Origin: Methylophaga sp.
GTDB taxonomy: Bacteria; Pseudomonadota; Gammaproteobacteria; Nitrosococcales; Methylophagaceae
Direction: 5' to 3'
DNA length: 64,000 nucleotides
NCBI GenBank assembly: GCA_011053005.1
Contig: DRHW01000002.1
Location: 222,419 to 286,418, forward strand
The notes under the pieces are model-generated. The model was given only the letters and a program-made list of their open reading frames with translations, ran no database searches and was not told the DNA's origin. Below are positions 44,161 through 53,266 of this stretch, piece by piece (position 1 is the stretch's first letter; every line of letters begins with the position of its first letter). A program made the position numbers and the translations under genes.

Positions 44161-44730
44161 TTAAACTTTAGCCCGCTCAACATATTCACCGCTGCGTGTA
44201 TCTACGCGTAATAATTCACCAATTTCGATAAATAAAGGTACACGTACAACGGCACCTGTTTCCAATGTCGCTGGTTTACCGCCGCCGCCTGATGTATCAC
44301 CTTTCAAACCAGGATCTGTTTCAGCAACGATTAAATTTACAAAGTTAGGCGCTGAAACCACAAGTGGTGAACCATCCCACAATGTGACCGTGTAAACGTA
44401 TTGCTCTTTCAACCAATTTTTACATTCTGCAATCGCATTGGCATCTGCGGCATATTGTTCATATGTAGTGGGGTCCATAAAATGCCAAAACTCACCATCG
44501 GTATATGAATATTCTAATTCCATTTCAATGACATCAGCGCCTTCGGCACTTTCATTAGATTTAAAAGTACGCTCATTGACACGACCAGTTTTCAAATTGC
44601 GGAATTTTACACGGTTAAACGCTTGTCCTTTACCCGGTTTTACAAATTCATTTTCAATGATATTGCATGGATCGCCATCCAGCATGATTTTGAGTCCTGA
44701 TTTGAATTCACTTGTACTAAAATTTGCCAT
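44161..44730 (-). CDS. efp: Elongation factor P
   Basis: 189 residues. EF-P relieves ribosome stalling at consecutive prolines. Three beta-barrel domains; the tip of domain I is KPGKGQAF with Lys34, the residue that carries beta-lysine. The C-terminal signature [28 protein letters not shown] is intact (cited as GDTSGGG and ETGA blocks). The frame is open far upstream over the divergent epmB, but AGAGG lies five bases before the ATG at 44730, where all family members start. Confidence 0.97.
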   Translation of the reverse strand: MANFSTSEFKSGLKIMLDGDPCNIIENEFVKPGKGQAFNRVKFRNLKTGRVNERTFKSNESAEGADVIEMELEYSYTDGEFWHFMDPTTYEQYAADANAIAECKNWLKEQYVYTVTLWDGSPLVVSAPNFVNLIVAETDPGLKGDTSGGGGKPATLETGAVVRVPLFIEIGELLRVDTRSGEYVERAKV

Positions 44731-44747
44731 GGCAACCTCTTTTGGGG

Positions 44748-44757
44748 GACGATCGTC
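44748..44757. promoter_or_regulatory. Palindrome in the short efp/epmB divergent promoter
   Basis: GACGATCGTC is a perfect ten-base palindrome within the 52 bases between the two start codons. On the plus side TAATAAT (near 44763) may serve as the -10 of epmB. Both promoters must overlap in this short space. Confidence 0.3.
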
Positions 44758-44782
44758 GTCTGTAATAATTTTAAAGCCCACT

Positions 44783-45790
44783 ATGATACCGCAATCACAC
44801 ACCTTGGTGAAAAAACAACCATGGCAAACTGCTTTAGCTAATGCCATCAAAGAACCTACTGTACTACTCGCGCAATTAGATTTAGTAGATGCATTACAAG
44901 CTATCGATGCTAATGCCATCAAAAACTTCCCACTTCGTGTGCCACAGGCTTATATCAATAAAATGCGCCAAGGTGATAAAAACGACCCTTTATTACGACA
45001 AGTTTTTCCACTAATAGATGAAAGTTTTGATGTAGATAATTTTGTTGCCGATCCCGTCGGTGATAATTTAGCGGTGACCTCACCCGGCATCTTACAAAAA
45101 TATCAAGGACGTGCTTTATTGCTTACTACGGGGGCTTGCGCAATTCATTGTCGATATTGTTTCCGCCGTCATTTCCCTTATGGCGATAGCAACCCACTGG
45201 CGAGTCAATGGCAACAAACGCTCGATAATATTGCAGGAGATCTGAGTATTAATGAGGTGATTCTAAGTGGCGGTGATCCTTTGTCATTATCCGACAATAA
45301 GTTGGCTAAGCTGGTTCTTGATCTAGAAAAGATACCGCACCTTAAACGCCTGCGCATCCACACCAGATTGCCTGTTGTGTTACCAGAACGAGTAGATCAA
45401 CATTTATTATCTTGGATAGGGAGTTCAAAATTACAGGTTGTTATGGTCATTCATGCCAATCATGCGAATGAAATAGATTCACTTGTTGCGCAGGCACTCA
45501 AAGAATTAAGCTTGGCGGGATGTCAGCTGCTTAATCAAACAGTATTATTGAAAGGTATTAACGATACATCACAAGCTTTGTATGACTTAAGTGAGCGTCT
45601 AAGCGAGGTTGGCGTTATGCCTTATTATCTTCATTTGCTCGATAAAGTAAGCGGGGCAAGTCATTTTGATGTTGCTGAACAGGATGGTATTGCGTTGATA
45701 GCAAAAATTCGAAAACGATTACCTGGCTACCTTGTACCGCGTCTAGTGCGAGAAATACAAGGTGAAGCCAGTAAAACAATTATAGCTTAA
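44783..45790 (+). CDS. epmB: EF-P beta-lysylation protein EpmB (lysine 2,3-aminomutase-like radical SAM enzyme)
   Basis: 335 residues. The radical SAM cluster motif is CAIHCRYC (Cys119, 123, 126), followed by [19 protein letters not shown] and the aminomutase C-terminal blocks [13 protein letters not shown]. It is shorter than clostridial aminomutases, as expected for EpmB, and turns lysine into (R)-beta-lysine for EF-P. The family N-terminus ([10 protein letters not shown]) fits the ATG at 44783; the longer frame antisense to efp is not real. Its TAA shares the four bases TTAA with the stop of the convergent citrate synthase gene. Confidence 0.95.
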   Translation: MIPQSHTLVKKQPWQTALANAIKEPTVLLAQLDLVDALQAIDANAIKNFPLRVPQAYINKMRQGDKNDPLLRQVFPLIDESFDVDNFVADPVGDNLAVTSPGILQKYQGRALLLTTGACAIHCRYCFRRHFPYGDSNPLASQWQQTLDNIAGDLSINEVILSGGDPLSLSDNKLAKLVLDLEKIPHLKRLRIHTRLPVVLPERVDQHLLSWIGSSKLQVVMVIHANHANEIDSLVAQALKELSLAGCQLLNQTVLLKGINDTSQALYDLSERLSEVGVMPYYLHLLDKVSGASHFDVAEQDGIALIAKIRKRLPGYLVPRLVREIQGEASKTIIA

Positions 45791-46953
45791 CGTTTAGTTC
45801 GTTTAGCAGCGCGAATATACTCACGCTCGCCACTGCCAATATAAATCTGAGTGGGACGATAAATACGATTATCAGATATTTGTTCGCGCCAATGTGCTAA
45901 CCAACCCGCAGAACGGGCTACAGCAAATAAAGCGGTAAATTGATCGGCGGGAATTCCCATTTCGGCATATAAAATGCCAGAATAAAAGTCTACGTTAGGA
46001 TAAACGCCTTTATGGCCTAATCTATCCGCACAGATTTCTTCTACACGCATTGCCGTCTCAAACGTTGTATCAAGACTGCCGCCACGATCTTCCATCAGCT
46101 CAGTAACAAGTTTATGCAATATTGTGGCGCGTGGATCTTTTACCTTATATTCACGATGACCCATTCCCCAAATCACTTGTTTATTGGCGAGTGCGTTATC
46201 AATCCATTTTTCAGCATTATCTGGACTGCCAATTTCTTTCAACATGTCAACAACACGCGAATTAGCCCCACCATGTAATGGGCCTGATAGTGTACCAATT
46301 GCACCCGAAATAACACTATAAGGCGTGGCTAATGTAGAGCCTGAAACTAGCGCTGAAAAGGTAGAAGCATTTAAAGTATGTTCTGCATGTAAAATCAAAC
46401 ACACATCCATTATTCTCGCCATCATCGCATCTGGTTCTTTCCCTGAAAACATGTACAGCAAGTTTTGAGCAACAGATAGATCTTGACGTGGTGCAATGTG
46501 GTCATAGCCTTGACGCATGTGCTCCCACATCGCAACAAGCGGCGCCATGGATGCGATGATATTCACCGTCATATTGCGAATATAATTCAGATCTTGGCAA
46601 GAATCACTGCTTGTTAGACATTCATTACCCGGATAAAACATACCTAAGCTTGATACTGCCGTTTGCAGCATATCCATTGGATGCCCAGTCGCAGGAAAAT
46701 GACGCATCATTTCACGAATGTGGTATTTAACTTGATATTGACTGCGTAATTGAGCAGTAAAATCAGATAATTCAGTTGTTGTAGGTAATTCACCTTGTAG
46801 CAGTAATAAAGTCGTTTCTTCAAACGTACTATGCTTAGCTAATGTTTCAATCGAATAACCACGATAAGACAACAAGCCTTTTTCGCCATCAATAAATGAT
46901 ATTGCCGACTGCGTCGCAGCAACGCCTTCAAGTCCAGGTAAAAACTCACTCAT
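45787..46953 (-). CDS. gltA: Citrate synthase (short citrate/2-methylcitrate synthase type)
   Basis: 388 residues, the short dimeric type rather than the ~430-residue NADH-sensitive enzyme of E. coli. Active-site His residues occur in LHAEHTLNASTFS and GMGHREYK, and the Asp in VDFYSGILY; the oxaloacetate/CoA blocks GPLHGGAN and KDPRA are present. It could act on acetyl-CoA (citrate) or propionyl-CoA (methylcitrate); no prp genes surround it, so citrate synthase is more likely. It stands alone, convergent to epmB. Confidence 0.88.
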   Translation of the reverse strand: MSEFLPGLEGVAATQSAISFIDGEKGLLSYRGYSIETLAKHSTFEETTLLLLQGELPTTTELSDFTAQLRSQYQVKYHIREMMRHFPATGHPMDMLQTAVSSLGMFYPGNECLTSSDSCQDLNYIRNMTVNIIASMAPLVAMWEHMRQGYDHIAPRQDLSVAQNLLYMFSGKEPDAMMARIMDVCLILHAEHTLNASTFSALVSGSTLATPYSVISGAIGTLSGPLHGGANSRVVDMLKEIGSPDNAEKWIDNALANKQVIWGMGHREYKVKDPRATILHKLVTELMEDRGGSLDTTFETAMRVEEICADRLGHKGVYPNVDFYSGILYAEMGIPADQFTALFAVARSAGWLAHWREQISDNRIYRPTQIYIGSGEREYIRAAKRTKR

Positions 46954-47272
46954 AGCGACCTCTCGTAAAAGTCATCAAATATTATTACTTTTTACTAAAA
47001 GCAATTTAGATTAGATAACGCATATAGTTTAAAAAGAACGCAATCATACCAGAATCTGGTTAGCTTACTCAGTCTGCCATCAAATAATCAATCTCACTAA
47101 TCAATAATTACTAGTTCAAAAGGTCATTTTTATACATAAGTTTTGCAACTATTCACTCAGATAAGTCATGTCATAAAACGCTACCAACTAACCTATAGCA
47201 CACTGGTTTAATTAACAATGTATTCCATAATCATAAGCGGATATTGATGACAATATTTTAATACAGGTAACA
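46954..47272. other. Intergenic region holding only the citrate synthase promoter
   Basis: These 319 AT-rich bases lie between the flavoprotein gene (its 3' end) and citrate synthase (its 5' end), both on the minus strand. I see no CxxCH haem motif in any frame that would indicate a cytochrome subunit, no RNA gene and no strong terminator. Confidence 0.5.
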
Positions 47273-48544
47273 CTACTTTAGGATGTCATGCCAAATATTA
47301 TGTGCCCATGCATCTGCATAAACACCTTCTAGTTTTGAAGCTTGCTCAGAAACACCGCCGCCGGGCATAGCAATCATCGCTTGCTCCGTCTTATCATAAC
47401 GATAAACTGCTGCGACGTGACCTGCTTGTTGATCATCAATAAAGCTATAACAAGTATTACTAAAGACAGGTTGTTGTTCAGGTTCGGTGTCAGCTATTAA
47501 AGATGCAATTGCTGCGGCACACACTTTTGCTTGTGCATTCGCAATATGACCCGATTTTGGAAGTACCGCATGCACCGCATCACCAATCACGTGTACATTT
47601 TTTTTGACTTTAGATTCATAACTTAGGAAATCGACCTCACACCAACGTTGATCAATATTAATAACGCCGGCGAGTGCCGCGACTTTTCCTGCTCGTTGTG
47701 GCGGGATCACATTTAAAACATCAGCAGAAAATTGATCAAACTCAGTATCTATCTTCAATTTTGAAGGATCGACGCTTTCAATCATGCTACTGGGAAGGTA
47801 GTCAATTAAACTCGCATAATGTTGTTTCCACGCCCCTTTGAATAAGGCTTTTTTAGAAGCAACATCACCATTGGCATCTAAGATGATTAATTTACCACTA
47901 GGATTATGAGTTTTTAAATAAAGCGCAATCTGGCAAGCACGCTCATATGGACCAGGAGGACACTTAAAAGGTGTTGGTGGGACGGTCATAATGACGGTTC
48001 CACCTTTCTTCATGCTGACCAGTTGTTGTTTTAATATCTCAGTTTGAGAACCTGCTTTCCATGCATGAGGCACCATTTTCTGCGCCTCATAACTTGCCAG
48101 CATCGGCAAGTCGTCATAAATAAAATCAACGCCAGGCGCAATAATCAAACGATCATAATTAATGACCACATCATCATGCAGAGTAAGCCGCTGTTTATCG
48201 GTATCAATAGCGACCACTTCTGCTTGCACTGTTTTTACATCATATTTATCAGCCAGTGCATTGTAATCGTAAGTAAGTTGTTGCAGGGTGCGACTGCCAC
48301 TTAAAACCAAATTACTCTGAGGGCATGAAACAAACTGAGCATTGCGCTCAATCATAATCACCTCAGTATTGGGAGACCACATTTTAAGGTATTTTGCCGC
48401 TGTAGCACCGGCAAAACCACCGCCAATTACAATAACTCGCCGTGTTATCAATGGCTTTTTTGAGGCGAAGACGAGATTAGGTAACACAGCCATAGAACCT
48501 GCAGCAATGGCTGTTTTAATAAAGCTTCTGCGTTTTATCGCCAT
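47273..48544 (-). CDS. FCSD-type FAD-dependent sulfide dehydrogenase flavoprotein (FccB family)
   Basis: 423 residues. A Tat signal is present (KRRSFIKTAI with a hydrophobic stretch to about residue 27), then the FAD motif VIVIGGGFAGATAA (37-50). Three cysteines match the flavocytochrome c sulfide dehydrogenase pattern: Cys74 in FVSCPQSN (covalent FAD link in the Allochromatium protein), Cys195 in FKCPPGPYERA and Cys365 in FSNTCYSF (the redox disulfide). It should act in the periplasm and oxidise sulfide or a related sulfur compound. The usual cytochrome subunit fccA is not adjacent; the next gene is lipA, 27 bases upstream. Confidence 0.87.
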   Translation of the reverse strand: MAIKRRSFIKTAIAAGSMAVLPNLVFASKKPLITRRVIVIGGGFAGATAAKYLKMWSPNTEVIMIERNAQFVSCPQSNLVLSGSRTLQQLTYDYNALADKYDVKTVQAEVVAIDTDKQRLTLHDDVVINYDRLIIAPGVDFIYDDLPMLASYEAQKMVPHAWKAGSQTEILKQQLVSMKKGGTVIMTVPPTPFKCPPGPYERACQIALYLKTHNPSGKLIILDANGDVASKKALFKGAWKQHYASLIDYLPSSMIESVDPSKLKIDTEFDQFSADVLNVIPPQRAGKVAALAGVINIDQRWCEVDFLSYESKVKKNVHVIGDAVHAVLPKSGHIANAQAKVCAAAIASLIADTEPEQQPVFSNTCYSFIDDQQAGHVAAVYRYDKTEQAMIAMPGGGVSEQASKLEGVYADAWAHNIWHDILK

Positions 48545-48571
48545 GACAAAAAACCTCTTAAATGATCATAG

Positions 48572-49528
48572 CTAAGATACGTGCTCACCCTGCGCTTGTA
48601 AATCAGCATGATAAGACGAACGAACCATCGGACCACTGGCAACGTGTTCAAAGCCCATTTGTTTAGCCACGACAGCCAACTGATCAAACTCTGCTGGCGT
48701 GACAAAACGTTCTACCGCCAAGTGATGTCGACTTGGTTGTAAATATTGTCCTAGCGTTAACATTCGACAACCATGATCACGCAAATCCTGCATAACTTGT
48801 TGGACTTCTTCTATCGTTTCGCCTAATCCCAACATCAAACCAGATTTAGTCGGCACGTCAGGATGTTGTTGCTGAAATTTTTGAATCAAGTCTAATGACC
48901 ATTGATAATCAGAACCCGGTCTTACTGCTTTATAAAGACGCGGGATACTTTCTAAATTATGGTTGAAAATATCCGGCGGGCTTTTTGCTAATTCAACTAA
49001 TGCCACGTCCATCCGTCCACGAAAGTCAGGCACAAGTACTTCGATACGCGTGTCTGGCGATTGCTTGCGAATTTCAGCAATACATTGAGTAAAATGTGTT
49101 GATCCGCCATCGCGTAAATCATCGCGATCAACCGAAGTAACCACCACGTGTTTAAGTTTCATTGCCGCAATGGTTTTAGCTAAATGTTCAGGCTCATTGG
49201 TATCAAGTGGATCGGGTTTACCATGAGCGACATCGCAAAATGGGCAGCGTCGCGTACAAATATTACCCATAATTAAAAAGGTAGCCGTACCATGAGTAAA
49301 ACATTCACCTAAGTTAGGGCATGACGCTTCTTCACAGACTGTATGTAAATTATTTTCACGCAATAATGCTTTTAACCGAATAACCTCAGGATGACTTGGC
49401 GACTTTGCTCTGATCCAAGCGGGTTTACGTTTAGGTTCACTTGGTATGATTTTTATTGGGATCCGAGATACTTTAGAGGCGCCTTTTAGTGCGCTAACAT
49501 CACGTTTTTCTTGTACTTTTTCGGTCAT
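48572..49528 (-). CDS. lipA: Lipoyl synthase
   Basis: 318 residues. Radical SAM enzyme that inserts two sulfurs into octanoyl groups on E2/H proteins. Both clusters are visible: the auxiliary set [12 protein letters not shown] and the radical SAM set CTRRCPFC, plus the C-terminal RSSYHA with the Ser ligand. It overlaps the lipB end by four bases (ATGA), so the two-step lipoylation pathway is one unit. Confidence 0.97.
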   Translation of the reverse strand: MTEKVQEKRDVSALKGASKVSRIPIKIIPSEPKRKPAWIRAKSPSHPEVIRLKALLRENNLHTVCEEASCPNLGECFTHGTATFLIMGNICTRRCPFCDVAHGKPDPLDTNEPEHLAKTIAAMKLKHVVVTSVDRDDLRDGGSTHFTQCIAEIRKQSPDTRIEVLVPDFRGRMDVALVELAKSPPDIFNHNLESIPRLYKAVRPGSDYQWSLDLIQKFQQQHPDVPTKSGLMLGLGETIEEVQQVMQDLRDHGCRMLTLGQYLQPSRHHLAVERFVTPAEFDQLAVVAKQMGFEHVASGPMVRSSYHADLQAQGEHVS

Positions 49529-50136
49529 TTATTCACCTTGGACATCTGCGTCTTAAACGCCGATATAAACTGTTGTTGTGCCTGAGACATCGTCATATCA
49601 TGTCCCAAGCCTTTTAAATCAATCACTTCCATGCCTTGATAACCACAAGGGTTAATATAGCTGAAAGGCGTTAAATCCATTGATATATTGATGCTTAGTC
49701 CGTGATAACAAGCGCCCTGCTTCACTCTTAATCCTAATGAAGCTATTTTGCGTTGTTCAACATAAACACCTGGCGCATCAGCACGTGCATTGGCGATGAT
49801 ACCGAGTTCATCAAGCATACTTATTACACTTTTTTCGATACGTGACACCATCTCACGCACGCCAATATTCATTCGTTTTAAATCAAACAAGGTATAAGCA
49901 ATTAATTGTCCGGGACCATGATAAGTGACTTGGCCACCTCGATCCGTTCTAATCACTGGAATATCCCCCGTGTTGAGTAAGTGTTCATTTTTACCATTTA
50001 AGCCTTGGGTAAAAACAGGAATATGCTCTACTAACCATAACTCATCTTGTGTTGATTGATCTCGCTCAGCAGTAAATGTCCGCATCGCATCACATGTTGT
50101 CTGATAATCAACCAGCCCAAGATCTTTTAATATCAT
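49525..50136 (-). CDS. lipB: Lipoyl(octanoyl) transferase
   Basis: 203 residues. Moves octanoyl from acyl carrier protein to the apo-enzymes. Signature [23 protein letters not shown], cited as the [11 protein letters not shown] block, the catalytic Lys in KIASLGLRV and the Cys in [10 protein letters not shown] are present. An ATG at 50178 would overlap the upstream gene by 32 bases; the ATG at 50136, eleven bases after that gene's stop, fits the family length better. Neither has a clear ribosome site. Confidence 0.94.
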   Translation of the reverse strand: MILKDLGLVDYQTTCDAMRTFTAERDQSTQDELWLVEHIPVFTQGLNGKNEHLLNTGDIPVIRTDRGGQVTYHGPGQLIAYTLFDLKRMNIGVREMVSRIEKSVISMLDELGIIANARADAPGVYVEQRKIASLGLRVKQGACYHGLSINISMDLTPFSYINPCGYQGMEVIDLKGLGHDMTMSQAQQQFISAFKTQMSKVNK

Positions 50137-50146
50137 TATTTGAAAA

Positions 50147-50419
50147 CTATAAGACGTACTTAACGGCTTCGTGAGCAATTAAATCACGATGTATGGCTTC
50201 TAACTGTTCACGGTTTTCTACGTAAAAATCAACAGTCACAGAAATAAACTTGCCCCCTGAACTTTGTTTAACAGTGACTGCGCCTTCTTTTATATCATCG
50301 ATATGGCGTCGAACAATACCCACAACGATGGTATCAAATTCAGGATCAGTAACACCCATCGCTTTGATCCCGTAGTCACAGGGAAATTCTAGCTTAGCTT
50401 CTTTATCTTCTACTGCCAT
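50147..50419 (-). CDS. DUF493/YbeD family protein
   Basis: 90 residues. The YbeD family is a small alpha/beta (ACT-like) fold; blocks LEFPCDYGIKAMG and SSGGKFISVTVDFYVENREQLEAIHRDL are typical (cited as FPCDYxIKxMG and GGKFxSVT). Its role is unproven; it is regularly placed beside lipB and the D-amino-acid aminotransferase or dacA, as here. The ATG at 50419 overlaps the end of dat by ten bases; an upstream ATG at 50470 would lie deep inside dat and is not used. Confidence 0.88.
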   Translation of the reverse strand: MAVEDKEAKLEFPCDYGIKAMGVTDPEFDTIVVGIVRRHIDDIKEGAVTVKQSSGGKFISVTVDFYVENREQLEAIHRDLIAHEAVKYVL

Positions 50420-51264
50420 GCGTCGACATCCTTTTTGTATTGCTGATAATGTGCATCGATCTGTTGCCATATCGGGCCAGGAAGGCCATTGCCAACCTCA
50501 GCGCCATCAAGTGTAGTAATCGGCAACACTTCTTTGGTAGAGCTGCTCAGCCAAATTTCATCAGCGTTTTTTAACTCATTTAAGCTTACAGCTTGTTCTA
50601 CTAAAGGTATTTTCGCCTTGGCTGCCAATGTTATAACCAACTCGCGGGTAATGCCTGGTAATACTTTTTCGTCTTTTGGCGCTGTATAAATAGTGCCATC
50701 AATAACAGCATAAGCATTACTCGCCGCACCTTCAGTAAGATAGCCATCACGAATTAATAAGGCTTCTTGAGCACCAGCTTCAAGTGCTTGTTGTTTTAAT
50801 AAACTATTAGGCAACAAGGTAATTGCTTTGATATTACAATTCTGCCAACGAATATCGGGCAAAGTTATCGCGGCGATGCCTTGTTTCTTGTACTTATACT
50901 CAACCGGTATTAAGGGACTACTCATTGCAAAAGCAGTGGATTCAACCCCTTGAGGAAATACATGATCACGCGGCGCCACGCCTCTCGTAACCTGTAAATA
51001 TAACGATTGTTCACCACCGCCATTACGCTCAACTAATTGCTCAATCATGGTTTGCCATTGAACATTTGTCATTGGATTATTCATTCGCACACCATCTAGG
51101 CTTGCTTGTAAACGCTCTAAATGACCTAATAACTGAAAACTACGACCACCATAAACGGGGATGACCTCATACACGCCATCCCCTAGTAAGAAGCCACGAT
51201 CAAATACTGATACTTTTGCCTGATCAGCAGGTAAAAAATCACCATTCAAATAGACTTCTTGCAT
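50410..51264 (-). CDS. dat: D-alanine/D-amino acid aminotransferase (fold IV)
   Basis: 284 residues. PLP-dependent class IV aminotransferase: PLP Lys in NIKAITLLPNSLLKQQA, the phosphate/cofactor motif LTEGAASNAYAV, and N-terminal YLNGDFLPADQAKVSVFDRGFLLGDGVYE (cited as VSVFDRGFLLGDGVYE). Within a cell-wall cluster it most likely supplies D-glutamate or interconverts D-alanine for peptidoglycan. Branched-chain or 4-amino-4-deoxychorismate enzymes share the fold, but the RGFLLGDGVYE and context favour Dat. Confidence 0.87.
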   Translation of the reverse strand: MQEVYLNGDFLPADQAKVSVFDRGFLLGDGVYEVIPVYGGRSFQLLGHLERLQASLDGVRMNNPMTNVQWQTMIEQLVERNGGGEQSLYLQVTRGVAPRDHVFPQGVESTAFAMSSPLIPVEYKYKKQGIAAITLPDIRWQNCNIKAITLLPNSLLKQQALEAGAQEALLIRDGYLTEGAASNAYAVIDGTIYTAPKDEKVLPGITRELVITLAAKAKIPLVEQAVSLNELKNADEIWLSSSTKEVLPITTLDGAEVGNGLPGPIWQQIDAHYQQYKKDVDAWQ

Positions 51265-51267
51265 AGT

Positions 51268-52413
51268 TTATCCCCAAATAAGCATCAATATAGAGTCAAT
51301 CAAGCGACTAAACCAACCACCTTGTTCAATGGCATTGATAGCAACTAAATGTTGTTTAGCAATCACTTCATCACCCAGTCGAATTTCTACTTCACCGAGT
51401 TCAGCCCCTGCAGCAACAGGTGCAATGATTGGTTTTTGTACATTAGTGCTAGCTACTAATTCTTTGTAGCGACCTCTAGGAACCGTTACTGAAAGTGGTT
51501 TGGCTAAGCCTAACTGAACTTGTTTATCACTGCCTTTCCACACTCTGCCATCGGCAATTTCTGTCATTGCTGGATAAAGTTCATGGGTTTCAAAAAAGCG
51601 GAAACCATAGTTAAGTAGTTTTTGTGTTTCTTGAGCACGGGCATTATCACTATGTGTCCCCAACACTACAGAGATTAAACGCATATCATCTCTTATAGCT
51701 GATGCAGCAAGACAATAACCAGCTTCTTCAGTGTGGCCTGTTTTTAACCCATCAACACTACTATCGCGCCATAATAATTTATTACGGTTGTGTTGCGTAA
51801 TATCGTTATATTTATATTCTTTTTCTGCATACCATTTGTAGTGATCAGGGAAATCTCGAATAATCGCTGCAGACAACGTTGCGATATCTCTTGCTGTTGT
51901 ATAGTGATTAGGATCAGGTAAACCTGTTGAATTACTATAATTCGTATCTTTCATACCTAATTTTTGGGCATATTGATTCATCATTTGAGCAAATGTTTCT
52001 TCACTGCCAGCTACGTGTTCTGCTAACGCAACAGCAGCATCATTACCCGATTGAATAATCATTCCGCGTAATAATGCTTCTACAGGTACCTTAGTATTCA
52101 CTTCAATGAAACTGCGTGAACCGACCATTCTCCACGCCTTTTCACTAATAAGCACTTCATCATCAAGTTTAATATTACCGGCATCTAGCTCATGAGATAT
52201 GACATAAGCCGTCATTAACTTAGTGATACTCGCAGGTGGGAGACGCTCATCTGCATTACTTTCAGCTATAACTCGACCACTAGCAAAATCTTGTAATATA
52301 TAAGATTTTGCACCAACGCTTGGTGCAACTGGATTAGGTGTAATACCTGCAAAAGCAGTTATGTTGGTTAACATAGCACCAGCGAGCAATATGTTTTTTA
52401 CTATTTTCAGCAT
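51268..52413 (-). CDS. dacA: D-alanyl-D-alanine carboxypeptidase (PBP5/6 type)
   Basis: 381 residues. Signal peptide (1-22), class A-type penicillin-binding motifs SITK (Ser62, Lys65), SGN in MIIQSGNDAA, and KTG in DGLKTGHTEEAG, then a PBP5_C domain and a C-terminal amphipathic helix (WFSRLIDSILMLIWG) for peripheral membrane attachment. It trims the fifth D-Ala from peptidoglycan stem peptides. Three bases separate it from dat downstream and 22 from rlpA upstream. Confidence 0.95.
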   Translation of the reverse strand: MLKIVKNILLAGAMLTNITAFAGITPNPVAPSVGAKSYILQDFASGRVIAESNADERLPPASITKLMTAYVISHELDAGNIKLDDEVLISEKAWRMVGSRSFIEVNTKVPVEALLRGMIIQSGNDAAVALAEHVAGSEETFAQMMNQYAQKLGMKDTNYSNSTGLPDPNHYTTARDIATLSAAIIRDFPDHYKWYAEKEYKYNDITQHNRNKLLWRDSSVDGLKTGHTEEAGYCLAASAIRDDMRLISVVLGTHSDNARAQETQKLLNYGFRFFETHELYPAMTEIADGRVWKGSDKQVQLGLAKPLSVTVPRGRYKELVASTNVQKPIIAPVAAGAELGEVEIRLGDEVIAKQHLVAINAIEQGGWFSRLIDSILMLIWG

Positions 52414-52435
52414 GAAAACTCTCTATTAAAATAAA

Positions 52436-53266
52436 TTATTCGACCACTAAACGGGTATTATTGAAGCCTAAGTTAAGCAGACGATTACTTAAGGAATCAC
52501 CTTCTTCAACATTAGCTAATGGGCCGATGCGAACACGGTATAATTTCCCATCAGAAGTAATAATGACATTATCGTCAATTTTGCTTTGTACCTTGCTTTT
52601 AAGCTGTTGGGCATTGGTCGACGAACTAAATGCCCCAACTTGTAGATACATACCCACCAGTACTTCTTTGATTGGTTTTTGTTGTCCAAGTGGTTGAACT
52701 TGTGCAACAGGTTGTGTTTTAACATTATTGGCAATATTAACTGGCACATTACCCGTATTAATAGCACGTATTTCGACCATTCCTGTGCCATGACCAACAA
52801 TGCCTAATTTTTGTGCCGCCGAGTACGATAAATCAATCAAACGGTTATCATGAAACGGTCCTCTGTCATTCACTTTTACAATGACCTTTCGTCCATTACT
52901 CAGGTTTGTGACTTCCACATATGAAGGCAAAGGCAATGTCTTATGTGCTGCCGTCATGGCATACATATCATAAGGCTCACCACTCGAAGTTCGTCGGCCA
53001 TGGAACTTAGAGCCATACCATGAAGCAATTCCTTTTTCTTGGTAATTTTGACTACTATTTAAAGTGTAATACGTCTTACCCAGCACCTTATAACTAACAG
53101 GATTACCATATTTGCTTCGTGGTTCATCTTTAGGTATTGCATTAGGTATATTAGAGACATCTCGCGGCGAACTAGGCGCGCTGTCACCTTTTTGGGTAAT
53201 ACCACTACATGCGATCAAGCTTAAATAAACACAACTCGCTATGATCCATTTTAAACGCTGTAACAT
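52436..53266 (-). CDS. rlpA: Septal-ring lipoprotein / lytic transglycosylase RlpA
   Basis: 276 residues. Lipoprotein signal ends LIACSGI (Cys20). The double-psi beta barrel (~78-165) has GIASWYGSKFHGRRTSSGEPYDM and VKVNDRGPFHDNRLIDLSYSAA (cited as ASWYG and DRGPF blocks), including the catalytic-type Asp-Arg-Gly. A SPOR domain at the C-terminus (~200-276) binds glycan stripped of peptides. The start overlaps the mltB stop by one base. RlpA cleaves denuded glycan strands at the septum in Pseudomonas. Confidence 0.94.
   Translation of the reverse strand: MLQRLKWIIASCVYLSLIACSGITQKGDSAPSSPRDVSNIPNAIPKDEPRSKYGNPVSYKVLGKTYYTLNSSQNYQEKGIASWYGSKFHGRRTSSGEPYDMYAMTAAHKTLPLPSYVEVTNLSNGRKVIVKVNDRGPFHDNRLIDLSYSAAQKLGIVGHGTGMVEIRAINTGNVPVNIANNVKTQPVAQVQPLGQQKPIKEVLVGMYLQVGAFSSSTNAQQLKSKVQSKIDDNVIITSDGKLYRVRIGPLANVEEGDSLSNRLLNLGFNNTRLVVE

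Noticed and set aside
44438..44782. N-terminal extension of EpmB and the mirrored extension of EF-P
   Set aside because: The two long frames overlap each other and the other gene's coding part; family starts, ribosome site and length support 44783 and 44730.
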